Assembly: GCF_009183365.2 (NCBI RefSeq)
Contig: NZ_CP068230.1
Span: forward strand, 4,183,001-4,247,000
Direction: 5' to 3'
DNA: 64,000 nucleotides
Source: Shewanella algae
GTDB taxonomy: Bacteria; Pseudomonadota; Gammaproteobacteria; Enterobacterales; Shewanellaceae
A program made the translations under genes and the position numbers. Below the pieces are notes generated by a model that had not been told where the DNA came from, did no database searches, and saw nothing but the letters and a program-made list of their open reading frames with translations. Numbering within the stretch: the first letter of the stretch is position 1; each line of letters starts with the position of its first letter. Positions 27,889-37,750 of the stretch are shown here, in pieces.

Positions 27889-29318
27889 AGCGACACTCCC
27901 AGAGTGCTCAGCTCGGCTAGTAACTCGGCTTCATCGTCGACCCCGCGCAGATCCAGCAGCAGTTGCTCATTGCTGATCCGGCCAATCACCGGCCGCTCGG
28001 CCTGCTTGAAGTGTTGCTCAAGCTCAATCAGGCTAGCGCCCGGATTGGCTCTGAAAGCCAGAGCCACCGAAGGCAGGAAGGTATCCGGCTGTGAGCCACT
28101 GCCCACCTGGGTGCGGCACTCCACCAGCTCCAGTTGATAGCCGGGGGCAAACAGGGGCTGCAACGCCTGGTGCAAACGGCTGCCTAGCAGTTTGAGTTGC
28201 TGCTGGCTGCGGCCGAACTTGGCCATCATAGGCAGTTCAGTATCCAGGGTTTCCGGGTTGAGATAATGGATCAGTGTGGCTTCCAGCGCCGCCAAAATCA
28301 GCTTGTCGCAGCGCAGCGCCCGTTTGAGCGGATGGCTTTGCAACTTGTTGATAAGCGACTGTTTGCCGACAATCAGCCCGGACTGAGGGCCGCCGAGCAG
28401 CTTGTCGCCGGAGAAGCTTACCAAATCGACCCCATCGGCCAGCATCGCCTGGGGAGTGGGTTCCTGTTTAAGCCCGAAGCGGCGCAAGTCGGTGAGCGAA
28501 CCGCTGCCGAGATCCGAGATCAGCGAAATATCGTGCTCGCGGCACAGTGTCGCCAGCCGCGACTCTTCCACCGAGGCGGTAAAGCCCTGAATATGGTAGT
28601 TACTGGTGTGTACCTTCATGATGGCAGCGGTGTTTTCGGTTATCGCCTGCTCGTAATCCCTGAGGTGGGTACGGTTGGTGCTACCCACTTCCACCAGGGT
28701 AACCCCGGCCTGACGCATGATGTCGGGGATCCGGAAGGCGCCGCCTATCTCCACCAGCTCACCGCGGGAAACTATCACCTCTTTACCGGCCGCCACCGCC
28801 GACAGCATCAACAGCACGGCGGCGGCATTATTGTTGACCACACAGCAGGCATCGGCGCCGGTGAGGCGGTGAATAAGCGAGCTGACGGCATTATCTCTGT
28901 GGCCGCGCTTGCCGGCCTGCAACTCAAACTCCAGCGGAGTTGGGTAACGCATCACAGAAGTGACGGCCTCGATGGCCGCCTCGGATTGCTGCGCCCGTCC
29001 CAGGTTGGTGTGCAGTAGGGTGCCGGTGAGGTTCCATACCGGCCTTAAACTGTGGCGATAATCGCTGGACAGCTGATCAACCAAAATGCCATACAAGGCT
29101 TGGTGTGAGTGACACCACTCAGGCAGGCGTTGCTCGCTGCCTATCCCGGCTCTTGCCAGCCGAAGTTGTCCATCCAGCGCCTGTTTGACGGCGGCCTTGC
29201 CAAAGCGGCTCAGCAGTGGGGCCAGAGCTGGCTCGGCCAGCAGGCTATCCATGGAAGGCAAAGCCCGATAGAGGTCTTTGAGAGTATCGGCAGTTTGGGT
29301 CATCATCTGTTTCATCAT
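27885..29318 (-). CDS. selA: L-seryl-tRNA(Sec) selenium transferase SelA
   Basis: 477 residues, slightly longer than E. coli SelA (463). Contains NLTGTLLHTNLGRA (about 113-126), CCVVNNNAAAVLL (about 158-170) and the PLP-lysine region LVSFSGDKLLGGPQSGLIVG near residue 310, where the Lys binds pyridoxal phosphate. It converts Ser-tRNA(Sec) to Sec-tRNA(Sec) with selenophosphate. It is coupled to selB by a 4-base overlap and lies downstream of the formate dehydrogenase genes. The start is uncertain because several ATG codons fall within the first six; ATG 29318 lacks a strong ribosome site. Confidence 0.95.
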   Translation of the reverse strand: MMKQMMTQTADTLKDLYRALPSMDSLLAEPALAPLLSRFGKAAVKQALDGQLRLARAGIGSEQRLPEWCHSHQALYGILVDQLSSDYRHSLRPVWNLTGTLLHTNLGRAQQSEAAIEAVTSVMRYPTPLEFELQAGKRGHRDNAVSSLIHRLTGADACCVVNNNAAAVLLMLSAVAAGKEVIVSRGELVEIGGAFRIPDIMRQAGVTLVEVGSTNRTHLRDYEQAITENTAAIMKVHTSNYHIQGFTASVEESRLATLCREHDISLISDLGSGSLTDLRRFGLKQEPTPQAMLADGVDLVSFSGDKLLGGPQSGLIVGKQSLINKLQSHPLKRALRCDKLILAALEATLIHYLNPETLDTELPMMAKFGRSQQQLKLLGSRLHQALQPLFAPGYQLELVECRTQVGSGSQPDTFLPSVALAFRANPGASLIELEQHFKQAERPVIGRISNEQLLLDLRGVDDEAELLAELSTLGVSL

Positions 29319-29330
29319 TGACTGAATAAA

Positions 29331-29350
29331 GGGAGGGCCTGAGCCCTCCC
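29331..29350 (-). terminator. Hairpin between fdhE and selA
   Basis: GGGAGGGC-TCAG-GCCCTCCC read leftward, followed by TTTATT. It looks like a weak terminator or attenuator that could lower selAB expression relative to the structural genes. A 3'-end-protecting hairpin is the alternative. Confidence 0.6.
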
Positions 29351-29369
29351 GGCTTTCTTACTGGCTTGG

Positions 29370-30284
29370 TTACTCGCTGTCTTCTGTCTCGTGGGCCAGC
29401 AACAAGGGATTGACTGTGGTAGCACCATAGCCTTTCTCATTGAGCTGACTGTCGAGCATCAGGGTCGCCAAATCATCGGCGGCCACATCCATCAGCGGCG
29501 CCTTTTCGAGGAACATCATCTTGGTATAACCATGACAAGCCTCGCAGCTTTCGATGCGAACATTGGCCTGATAGTCGTCCAGAGACCAGAGGTTCATCTC
29601 CTTGTCATGCCCGCAACAAGTGCAGTGGGCACGTATGTAGTGCCACTCGCTCTCACACAGGCTGCAATGCAGATAACGCAAACCGGCTCTGGGTTCATCG
29701 ACTATCACGCTGGCAACCGGATGGCTGCCACAGACCGGACACAGGCTCTGCTGTTCGACCCTGCGCTGATCCATGCGCTGAATAACTGCCGGCGCCCAAT
29801 GAGACCAATAAAGCCCCATAGCGGCCCACAGAAACAGACTGAACCTGGCGGGCACTGCACTCAGGTTGCCCTGACGCAGCGCCTGCCCCCAGGCACTCAA
29901 TTGCTCGGGTGCCTGTTGCATCAAAAGACGCAGCACCCGGGCGACCGACTCATCCACCTGCGGCAGGAGTTCACTGAGCAACTGCTGCAGCAAGCTCTGC
30001 CAGTAACTGTCGGCGCTGGGACCCAAGTCGGTGAGGGGCTGCCCCTCGGACTTGTCCCAGGCTGGAGGAAGACCGAAGTCTTCCTTCGCCGCCAGTTTGG
30101 CCTGTACAGCGACCAAACGGCGACACAGCTCCAGGTAATCAGCCAGCGGCGAGTCCTTGGCCAACACTTCCAAACGCTTGGCTCTGCGCAGATAGACGCT
30201 GGCAGGGTCGGCGGCTTTCAGTGGTTTGAGCTCCAGCGGCGACTCGCTGCCGGGGGCCAGGGGTATCTCGGCTGTATGACTCAT
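29370..30284 (-). CDS. fdhE: Formate dehydrogenase accessory protein FdhE
   Basis: 304 residues, normal for FdhE. The C-terminal half holds the family's zinc- or iron-binding CxxC pairs: CPVC near 185, CSLC near 222, CTCC near 235 and CEAC near 261. E. coli FdhE is a cytoplasmic factor that interacts with the formate dehydrogenase catalytic subunit before Tat export. It lies directly after fdoI with no gap, which fits co-transcription with fdoGHI. Confidence 0.94.
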   Translation of the reverse strand: MSHTAEIPLAPGSESPLELKPLKAADPASVYLRRAKRLEVLAKDSPLADYLELCRRLVAVQAKLAAKEDFGLPPAWDKSEGQPLTDLGPSADSYWQSLLQQLLSELLPQVDESVARVLRLLMQQAPEQLSAWGQALRQGNLSAVPARFSLFLWAAMGLYWSHWAPAVIQRMDQRRVEQQSLCPVCGSHPVASVIVDEPRAGLRYLHCSLCESEWHYIRAHCTCCGHDKEMNLWSLDDYQANVRIESCEACHGYTKMMFLEKAPLMDVAADDLATLMLDSQLNEKGYGATTVNPLLLAHETEDSE

Positions 30285-30926
30285 TTAATGTTTCTCCGCT
30301 TCCGAATCTTCTTCCAGCATTCTGGGGTGGTGCTTACGGCACCAGGCCTTGGAGACCTTGCCGTAGAGCATGCCCGCGACCGAACCTTCTACCCAGGTCG
30401 CCATCCAGAAGTGCACCATCACGAAAATCAACATGATGAGAGCACAGACGGCGTGCAGCAGAATGGCCCAGCCCACAGTAGTGGCTGAGAAGTAAGGTGC
30501 AAAATAGGGCTGCCACATAATGAAGCCGGTGACAGTCAGTACGATAGATGTCACCACAAACGCACGGAACAGCACCTTTTGCCCAGGGTTGTAATGGCCG
30601 ATAGGCGGGATCTTGTCCTCGTTCTCAAACATCACGTCCTTGATGGCCAGCATCCATTTCAGGTCGTTCTTCTCCCACTTGTTGTGATGGTAGTAACGCA
30701 CCAACATCAGCATCAGCGGCAGACACATAAACAACCCGGCAATGGGGTGGATAAAGCGCGCCAATTGAGGCGTGCCTGCAATAGCCCCCATCCACTGGAA
30801 GGAAGGATAAAAGAACGAAAAACCGGTCAGGAAAGTGACTAAACCTGCCGCCACAATAAACCAGTGGCAGATACGGTCGAACAGCTTATGACGCACTATC
30901 ATCTCTTGCTTGTGATGCTCGCTCAT
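30285..30926 (-). CDS. fdoI: Formate dehydrogenase, cytochrome b556 (gamma) subunit
   Basis: 213 residues with four membrane helices (about 22-45, 52-75, 115-138 and 150-172). Histidines placed for two hemes b occur in helix 1 (FDRICHW), helix 2 (ARFIHPIAG) and helix 4 (LLHAVCALIMLIFVMVHFWMA). It anchors the periplasmic FdoGH and passes electrons to quinone. Overlaps fdoH by 4 bases. It is the FdnI/FdoI type; which of the two is a naming choice. Confidence 0.93.
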   Translation of the reverse strand: MSEHHKQEMIVRHKLFDRICHWFIVAAGLVTFLTGFSFFYPSFQWMGAIAGTPQLARFIHPIAGLFMCLPLMLMLVRYYHHNKWEKNDLKWMLAIKDVMFENEDKIPPIGHYNPGQKVLFRAFVVTSIVLTVTGFIMWQPYFAPYFSATTVGWAILLHAVCALIMLIFVMVHFWMATWVEGSVAGMLYGKVSKAWCRKHHPRMLEEDSEAEKH

Positions 30927-31846
30927 TTGCCGTCCTCCTCTTTCTGAGCCGCTTGCTGATCTTCTTCAGGCGGCTGATAACCGGGTTGATCCTCTTCGAC
31001 TATGTTGCGGCCAACGGTGATCTTGTGCAGACAAGCCACAGCGGCTGTTGCCAGGATCCCAACTGTACCCAGAGGCTTGACCCAGTCCTGCCACAGAGTG
31101 ACAGACAGTGGGATCTGCGGATCTTCCGGCATGTTGTAGCTTTCAGGCTGAGTGACATCGTGCAATATCATCATCATCCCTGTGCCACCCACACCCTCAG
31201 GGTTGTAAAGCCCGGCCTTGGCAAAGCCGCGTTCCTTGAGTTCGGCCACCCGCTTATCGGCATAGAACAACATGTCTTCACGGGTACCGAAACGCAGCGC
31301 GCCTGTAGTACAGGTCTTGACACAGGAAGGCTCCAGCCCGACCGCCAGACGGTCGGAACACATGGTGCACTTGTAGGCCTTGTTGTCCTTGGGATCGATT
31401 TTGGGGATATCGAACGGACAAGCGCTGGCGCAATAACCGCAACCGATACACTTGTCTGAATCGAAGTCCACCACCCCATTGACATGCTGCACAATGGCGC
31501 CTGCGGTCGAACACGCCTTGAGACAGGCGGGATCGGCACAGTGCATACAAGCAGAGTGAGTGAACTGCCAGCGCAGCTTATTGCGCTCGTCCATCACCTC
31601 GTTGTACTCCATCAGGGTCCAGACCTGGCCTGAGAGTTTCATCGGGTTTTGATAACTTCCCTCGAAACTGCCCACTTCTTCGCGCAGATCGTTCCATTCG
31701 GAGCACGCCACCTGACAGGCCTTACAGCCGTTACACTTGGTCGCATCAAACAGTTTTGCGACCTGCTTGACGTCACCAATCCGAGTTTGCGATGCCGGCG
31801 TTGCCGCTGAGGTGCCGGAGCGTCGAATAATATCTTGTGTTGCCAT
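30923..31846 (-). CDS. fdoH: Formate dehydrogenase, iron-sulfur (beta) subunit
   Basis: 307 residues. Four [4Fe-4S] cysteine groups are visible: CNGCKACQVAC (about 38-48), CMHCADPACLKAC (about 100-112), CIGCGYCASACPF (about 133-145) and CTMCSDR...SCVKTC (about 160-178). A single C-terminal membrane helix (about 250-270) fits the FdnH/FdoH plan, in which the protein is carried to the periplasm with the Tat-exported alpha subunit. The gap to fdoG is 2 bases. Confidence 0.95.
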   Translation of the reverse strand: MATQDIIRRSGTSAATPASQTRIGDVKQVAKLFDATKCNGCKACQVACSEWNDLREEVGSFEGSYQNPMKLSGQVWTLMEYNEVMDERNKLRWQFTHSACMHCADPACLKACSTAGAIVQHVNGVVDFDSDKCIGCGYCASACPFDIPKIDPKDNKAYKCTMCSDRLAVGLEPSCVKTCTTGALRFGTREDMLFYADKRVAELKERGFAKAGLYNPEGVGGTGMMMILHDVTQPESYNMPEDPQIPLSVTLWQDWVKPLGTVGILATAAVACLHKITVGRNIVEEDQPGYQPPEEDQQAAQKEEDGK

Positions 31847-31848
31847 TA

Positions 31849-34800
31849 TCAGACCTCCGCCTTCTCAACGTTCACCAGGAACGCTTTGTACTCAGGAACA
31901 CCCGTGTTGGCATCACCCATTTCGGTAGTCAGCACGTTACAGCTATAAGCCTTCTTGGTGAGGGCGTTATGGCTACCGTGACGTGGAATACCCAGAGTGT
32001 GTACCGTTTGACCATTGACCTGCAGTGGACGCAAACGCTTGGTCACCAAGGCTTTGGTAAGAATGTGGCCACGCTTGGAGCTCACTTTCACCCAGTCGCC
32101 ATTCTTGATGCCTTTTTCTGCCGCCAACTGCTCGTTCATTTCCACAAAGGTCTCTGGCATGGATATCGCCGCCAAACGGCAGTGAGTCGTCCAGAAGTTA
32201 AAGTGTTCTGTGAGCGAGTAAGTGGTACAGGCGTATGGGAACTCCTCTTTGGTACCTATGGTTTCTTTCACACCCTCAAACCAACGCAGCACTGGGCTGT
32301 GCACCACTTTCGGATGCAACGGGTTGGTACCGATTGGTGATTCCACCGGCTCATAGTGTTCAGGGAACGGCCCTTCTTTCAGCAGTTTCAGCGCGAACAA
32401 ACGGCCCGCCCCTTCCGGCTGCATGATGAATGGGTGTGCACTGTCCTGTGGATTGAGCTTGGCGTTGAAGTCAGGCACGTCTATGCCTTCCCACTTGCCA
32501 TCTTTCCACTCGACTATGGTGCGGTTTGGATCCCATGGCTTACCGTTGACATCACAAGAGGCACGGTTGTAGAGCACCCGACGGTTGGCAGGCCAAGCAA
32601 ATGCCCATCCAGGGGTAATACCTTTACCTGACGGATCGTGGTTGTCGCGGCGTGCCATCTGGTTGCCTTGCTCGGTCCAGGAACCGGCATAGATCCAACA
32701 GGCACAGGCGGTGCTGCCATCGGCCTTGAGTTCAGTAAAGCTGCTCAGTTGACGGCCGGTGTTAACATCGTATCCGTTCAACTCTTTGGTCAGCTCAACA
32801 GAGCTCGGGTTATGGGCATCTGTGTATTCCCAGTTAACCGCAGCCACAGGCTCAGGCAGTTTACCGCCCTCTTCGCGATACAGCTTTTTCAGCTCCAGCA
32901 AGATGCCGGCAACGATTTCCGAGTCGGCCATGGCTTCGCCGGGAGCATTGGCGCCTTTATAGTGCCACTGCATCCAGCGACCCGAGTTGACGATGGAACC
33001 TTCTTCCTCGGCAAAACAGGTTGTGGGCAGACGGAACACTTCCGTTTGGATACTGGCGGTATCGACTTCGTTGAAGCCGGGTTCGTTTTGCCAGAAGGTT
33101 GCGGTTTCAGATGACAAGTTGTCCAGCACGACCAAGTACTTGAGCTTGCTCAGCGCCTTGAGGTTCTTGTTACGGTTGGGCATAGAGTTAATCGCGTTAA
33201 CCCCTTGCACGATACAACCGTTGATCTGACCGCGATACATCATGTCGAGGTAGCGGCCAAAGTCATACATCTGATCCCATTTCGGCAACCAGTCGTAACC
33301 GAAGTCGTTTTCAGGGGTCGCGTTATCGCCCCAGAACGCTTTCAGCAAAGAGACATAGAACTTGGGATAGTTTTGCCAGTAGTTGGTTTGACCCGGACGC
33401 AAAGGCTTGGGCGTATGCGCTGCTAGGTGAGCGGCCAAAGTGGGTTCATTGTCGTTGGGCAGTTTAACGTAGCCAGGCAGACTCTGCGCCAGCAGACCCA
33501 TATCGGTTGAGCCCTGAACGTTGGCGTGACCACGCAAGGCGTTAACCCCACCACCCAACTGACCAATATTGCCCAGCAGCAACTGCACCATGGCCATGGT
33601 GCGAATGTTCTGCGCACCCTTACTATGGTGAGTCCAACCCAGGGCATACATAAAGGTCGCAACCCTGTCTTTGGTATAAGTGCTGCCAATCGCCTCACAG
33701 ACCACCTGGTAGTCATCTACCGGCGTCCCTGTGATGTTGCTGACAGTGGCAAAGTCGTAACGTTCTACGTGCTCTTTCAGCAGGTTCCACACACAACGTG
33801 GGTGCTCAAGGGATTCATCCACCTTGGCATAGCCGTCTTCGTCGAGTTGATAGAACCAGGATTCTTTGTTGTAGTCGCCCTTCTCTTCATCGAAACCGGA
33901 GAACAGACCTTCGTGGAATTCAAAGTCTTCCCGCACCAGATAGCTGGCGTTGGTATAGGCCTTCACATAGTCGAAGTTGATCTGGTTGGTGGAGATCAGA
34001 TAGCGGATCACACCCAGCAAGAAGGCAATATCTGTGCCTGAGCGGATAGGAGCATAGTGATCGGCCAAAGCGGCACTACGGTTGAAGCGAGGGTCAACCA
34101 CAATCAATTTGGCATTGTTATGTTGCATAGCTTCTGTGACCCAGCCGAAACCGACAGGGTGCGCTTCTGCAGCATTACCGCCCATAATTATCACTACATT
34201 AGAGTTCTTGATGTCGATCCAATGGTTGGTCATGGCACCGCGCCCAAATGTTGGAGCAAGACTTGCTACCGTTGGGGAGTGTCAGTTACGTGCAATGGTA
34301 TCGATGGCGACTAGGCCGAGAGAACGAGCAAACTTCTGAGTCGCAAGACCACTCTCGTTCGCCATACCGGATGAGGTCATCATCCCTGTGGTCAACCAAC
34401 GGTTGACTGTAACGCCATCGGCGTTTTTCTCAATCAGGTTGGCATCACGGTCGTCTTTCATCAAACGGGCAATACGCTTGTAAGCTTCGCCCCAGCTGAT
34501 GCGCTTCCATTCATTGGTGCCCGGAGCGCGATACTCAGGGTACTGCAGACGGTGCGGACTGTTAACATAGTCCACCAGGCCTGCGCCTTTAGGGCAGAGC
34601 GCCCCGCGGTTTACCGGATGATCGGCATCACCTTCAATATGAAAAATGGCATGTTCAGAGTTTTTGCCACCGCTGCCTTGGCTATACATAAGCAAGCCAC
34701 AACCCACCGAGCAATACGGGCAGTTGTTGCGGGTCTCTTTAGCTCTGAGTAGTTTGAATTCCCGAACTGCGGCATAAGCCTTCTCGGACAACAACCCCAG

Positions 34801-34863
34801 CGCAGATATGGCTGAAGTTGCCGCCCCGGCAGCGCACAGTTTGAAAAACTGACGTCTGTTCAT
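31849..34863 (-). CDS. fdoG: Selenocysteine-containing formate dehydrogenase, alpha subunit (UGA read as Sec)
   Basis: 1004 residues if the in-frame TGA at 34282-34284 is read as selenocysteine (codon 194). Without recoding the gene would appear split into a 193-residue fragment and a separate downstream frame. A Tat signal (RRQFFK) opens the protein. A [4Fe-4S] site follows (CPYCSVGCG ... CPKGAG). The sequence across the TGA reads ARN-U-HSPTVASLAPTFGRGAM, the conserved FdnG/FdoG active-site neighbourhood where Sec ligates molybdenum/tungsten-bis-MGD. It oxidises formate to CO2 in the periplasm. It is the first gene of the fdoGHI-fdhE-selAB cluster. Confidence 0.96.
34253..34284 (-). promoter_or_regulatory. 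UGA selenocysteine codon with bacterial SECIS hairpin
   Basis: The TGA is at 34284-34282. Fourteen bases after its first base begins the hairpin GG-T-AGCA-AGTCT-TGCT-CC (34270-34253). The bulged U and the GU in the apical loop are the features SelB recognises in E. coli fdhF/fdnG. The hairpin lies inside the coding sequence, as in other bacteria. Confidence 0.88.
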
Positions 34864-35537
34864 AGCGTCCTCACACTCTTGTCGTTATGAGTTTTGATTG
34901 GGGTCGCAGCCCTTGGCTGCGACCTGCCAAGTGCAGTCGAACCAAAGACCACACTCTGTGTAAGATTATCCTTAAAGAAACTCAGGATAACAAATAATGA
35001 CACGAGACAGAGATCACAAAGGAATAGCTATGACAAATTGAACCACAAAAACAAAACCAGCCAGAATAAAAAGCCAACAAACAAACAAAAAGCAGTTTAT
35101 AAAACCAAAATGAACAAAAAATACACTGAAAGACATTTTGTCCAAACATATAGGTAAATTTTGTCCCAACAGCGAAAAAGGCAGGATAAAGCACCATTAA
35201 CTGAGGCTCAATCGACGGGAAATAGAAAAGGGTTGCGCTAAAAAAGCCGGCAACAAGCACAAGGGGAAATAACAGAACGCAGGAATATAACAGATAAAAC
35301 AAAGTATTACATCAGTAACACTTTCACACTATCTGCAATGGACAGCCGGGGAAACAGAATAACCGTCATCAAGTCAAATTGACCCACTGCCCGAAAAACG
35401 CCCACCACCAAGGCAGGGCACAAACAGATTACAAATGTAAAGATTGCCAATTTCAGCTGAAAAATATCCCACGGCTATGGGGCTAGAGGGAACTTTTCGG
35501 GCGAAAGATGCCGCGATAAATTCCCGCCAGCTTCATA
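34864..35537. other. 674-base gap upstream of fdoG, with leader hairpin
   Basis: A perfect 10-bp hairpin, GGTCGCAGCC-CTT-GGCTGCGACC, lies at 34902-34924, about 40 bases upstream of the fdoG start. The middle (34980-35170) is strongly A-rich on the given strand. I see no gene and no confident FNR or CRP site. The fdoG promoter must be here. Confidence 0.5.
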
Positions 35538-36452
35538 TCAAGCGAGCGCTTGCAATGACAGAGCCTGTTCTACCGCATCAATAAAGGCCCGGATCAGTGC
35601 CGACTCTCGGCGGCGCTGCGTATAGAGCGCATAAAAAGTGGCGCTCTTGAGCCTGTATTCGGGCAATACGGTTTGCAGCTTTCCCTGTTTCAGACTGGGC
35701 TCGGCCAGATACCTGGGCAATCTGGCTATACCAAACCCATGACAAACCGCGGCATGGATAGCTTTCTTGTTGTTGAACACCAAAGAGCCCCGAACCTCAA
35801 GCTGCTGTTGGCCTGCGGAATGTTCAAAACACCAAAGTTCATTTCGGCTGTTTCCCTGCGCCAAAGTGACCAACTCATGCTGCAACAAGTCGCCGGGTTG
35901 AGCCGGAGCAAGGCGTGATGCCAAGTAAGCCGGTGCAGCGCAGAGAACCGACTCGTCCTGCCCCAGTTCCCTGGCAATATAGGGCTCTGACGAGAGCTGG
36001 GTGCTGCGAAAAGCGATATGAAACCCATCTTGCAGCAGGTCTACCGCTCGATTGGAAAACTCGGCCACTATGCTTACCTGCGGATGCCTGGCCTTGAAGC
36101 CGAGCAGCACGGGAGTCAACACCAGCTCGCCCCAGAGTTCCGGGGCAGTAATCCTCAGTTCGCCGGCCAGTTCATGCCTGCGCCGACTGAGGCTATCGAG
36201 CAGCTGCTCATTGAGCTCGAGGATCCGCTCGGCCTGTTGAAAATACAGCTCACCGTCATCGGTCAACGTCAGGCTGCGAGTTGTGCGGTGCAACAACCGG
36301 GTTTGCAGTCGCTGTTCCAGAAAGTGAATATCCTTGGAAACTTTACCGGCAGTGATTTGTAGCTGGCGGGCGGCGGCCGCAAAGGAACCCAGACGGACAA
36401 TCAGGGTAAAAAGCCGCATCAGATAAAGGTTGTCCAGCTTATGATGATCCAT
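35538..36452 (-). CDS. LysR family transcriptional regulator
   Basis: 304 residues from ATG 36452, chosen for its GAGGGG ribosome site; the frame runs further up to 36500. The N-terminal winged helix reads LYLMRLFTLIVRLGSFAAAARQLQITAGKVSKDIHFLEQRL (about 7-47), and the C-terminal part is a LysR substrate-binding domain of the CrgA type. It is divergent from an Old Yellow Enzyme gene with 125 bases between starts, so it very likely controls that gene. The inducer is unknown. Confidence 0.9.
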   Translation of the reverse strand: MDHHKLDNLYLMRLFTLIVRLGSFAAAARQLQITAGKVSKDIHFLEQRLQTRLLHRTTRSLTLTDDGELYFQQAERILELNEQLLDSLSRRRHELAGELRITAPELWGELVLTPVLLGFKARHPQVSIVAEFSNRAVDLLQDGFHIAFRSTQLSSEPYIARELGQDESVLCAAPAYLASRLAPAQPGDLLQHELVTLAQGNSRNELWCFEHSAGQQQLEVRGSLVFNNKKAIHAAVCHGFGIARLPRYLAEPSLKQGKLQTVLPEYRLKSATFYALYTQRRRESALIRAFIDAVEQALSLQALA

Positions 36453-36577
36453 TGTTGTTCCCCTCAAGTGCCAATTCATTCCCACCAGGAGCGAATACAT
36501 TTCCTGAATGACAGATTATTTCCCATAGCGACAGATGTACAGTAGAGGCATAGATTGGACACAAAAGGAAAAGTGAG

Positions 36578-37687
36578 ATGTCAGCTTCACTGAAACACGA
36601 GTTCCTCTTTGGCAACGCCGGCGTGAGCCTTAAAAACCGTGCGGTATTGGCGCCATTGACCCACAATATGAGCGCAGCCAATGGCGACCCATCCCAAGCC
36701 GAGTTGCAGTGGCTGCAGCTCTGTATCCAAGGGGGCTTTGGCATGCTGATAACCCCTGCCACCCAGGTTTTGCCCGGTGGACGTTGCTGGTCTGGACAAC
36801 CGGCCCTGATGACTGAGGCGCAGCAGCAATCCTGGCTCCCCGTGGCCAGCTCTGCCGAAGCCAACCAAGCCAAGGTGTTGGTGCAGCTGCACCATGGCGG
36901 CCTGCGGGCCCTCCCCGAGTTGAACGCAGAAGGCCCCAAAGGCCCCTCAGCAATAGCACAGGGAACAAGATATCCAAGTGGGGTAGCACAGCTGCAGGAT
37001 GAGGAAATCCGGCAGCTTATTCAAGCTTTTATCAACTCTGCCGAGCGGGCTTATGCCGCGGGACTGCACGGTGTGGAACTGCATGCCGCCCACCATTTCC
37101 TGCTGTGTAATTTTCTTAACCCAGAGGTGAATCGGCGCGAGGATATTTGGGGCGGCAGCAGCCGCAATCGCGCCAGGATCATCATAGATATTATTCGCGG
37201 TATCCGGCAGCGTCTGCCGCGCTCATTTTTGATTGGTGTACGCCTGTCTCCCGAGAGCTACGCCAATGTGAGCGGCATCCGCCTGGCCAACCAATTGGAA
37301 GTCGCCAACCTACTGGCCGAAGAGGCGCTCGACTATTTGCACTTTTCCATGGGGAACAGCTTCAAACAAGCCAATGAAGACAAACAGGCAGGCCCGTTGC
37401 TGACACAGATTCGCCAAGGCTATCATGGCCATGTTCCGTTAATGTTTGCCGGAGCTATCACAGATATCCATACCGCCGAACGGGCATTCAACCTGGGTGC
37501 CGAACTGGTTGCCATCGGCTCTGCGGCCATAGGCAACCCGGATTGGCTCAAGCGCAGTCTTTCCGGAGCACCTCTTAAGCAAGCGCCATTCAGCCGTGAG
37601 CATCTATTAAAGCTGGGCTTCACCGAGCAGGCGCTGGAATATTTGGTGAAGATACCGGCACTGACAGAACAAGCCAGGAAAAACTAA
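36578..37687 (+). CDS. NADH:flavin oxidoreductase (Old Yellow Enzyme family)
   Basis: 369 residues forming an FMN TIM barrel. Family marks: KNRAVLAPLTHNMSA near residue 21, QLHHGG near 105, the HAAHHFLLCNFLNPEVNRREDIWGG segment (about 168-192) holding substrate- and FMN-binding residues, the Arg of GVRLSPE near 222, and the phosphate-binding GAELVAIGSAAIGNPDW near the end. Such enzymes reduce activated C=C bonds with NAD(P)H. The usual HN/HH pair in the active site reads HAAHH. A divergent LysR regulator lies just upstream. Confidence 0.9.
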   Translation: MSASLKHEFLFGNAGVSLKNRAVLAPLTHNMSAANGDPSQAELQWLQLCIQGGFGMLITPATQVLPGGRCWSGQPALMTEAQQQSWLPVASSAEANQAKVLVQLHHGGLRALPELNAEGPKGPSAIAQGTRYPSGVAQLQDEEIRQLIQAFINSAERAYAAGLHGVELHAAHHFLLCNFLNPEVNRREDIWGGSSRNRARIIIDIIRGIRQRLPRSFLIGVRLSPESYANVSGIRLANQLEVANLLAEEALDYLHFSMGNSFKQANEDKQAGPLLTQIRQGYHGHVPLMFAGAITDIHTAERAFNLGAELVAIGSAAIGNPDWLKRSLSGAPLKQAPFSREHLLKLGFTEQALEYLVKIPALTEQARKN

Positions 37688-37692
37688 CTCCA

Positions 37693-37726
37693 ACAAAAAA
37701 GCCACTGCAGTTGCAGTGGCTTTTTG
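37693..37726. terminator. Bidirectional terminator
   Basis: A-run, GCCACTGCA/TGCAGTGGC stem and T-run between the convergent Old Yellow Enzyme gene and ssb. Confidence 0.92.
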
Positions 37727-37750
37727 CGGTATCAAGCACAAGTGCCGATA

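Noticed and set aside
34282..34284. Nonsense mutation splitting fdoG into a pseudogene
   Set aside because: The TGA sits exactly at the conserved selenocysteine position, with a SECIS hairpin and the Sec machinery genes alongside.
34982..35302. A 106-codon leftward frame rich in Phe, Leu and Cys upstream of fdoG
   Set aside because: It is the T-rich reading of an A-rich non-coding stretch, starts at TTG without ribosome site and shows no family pattern.
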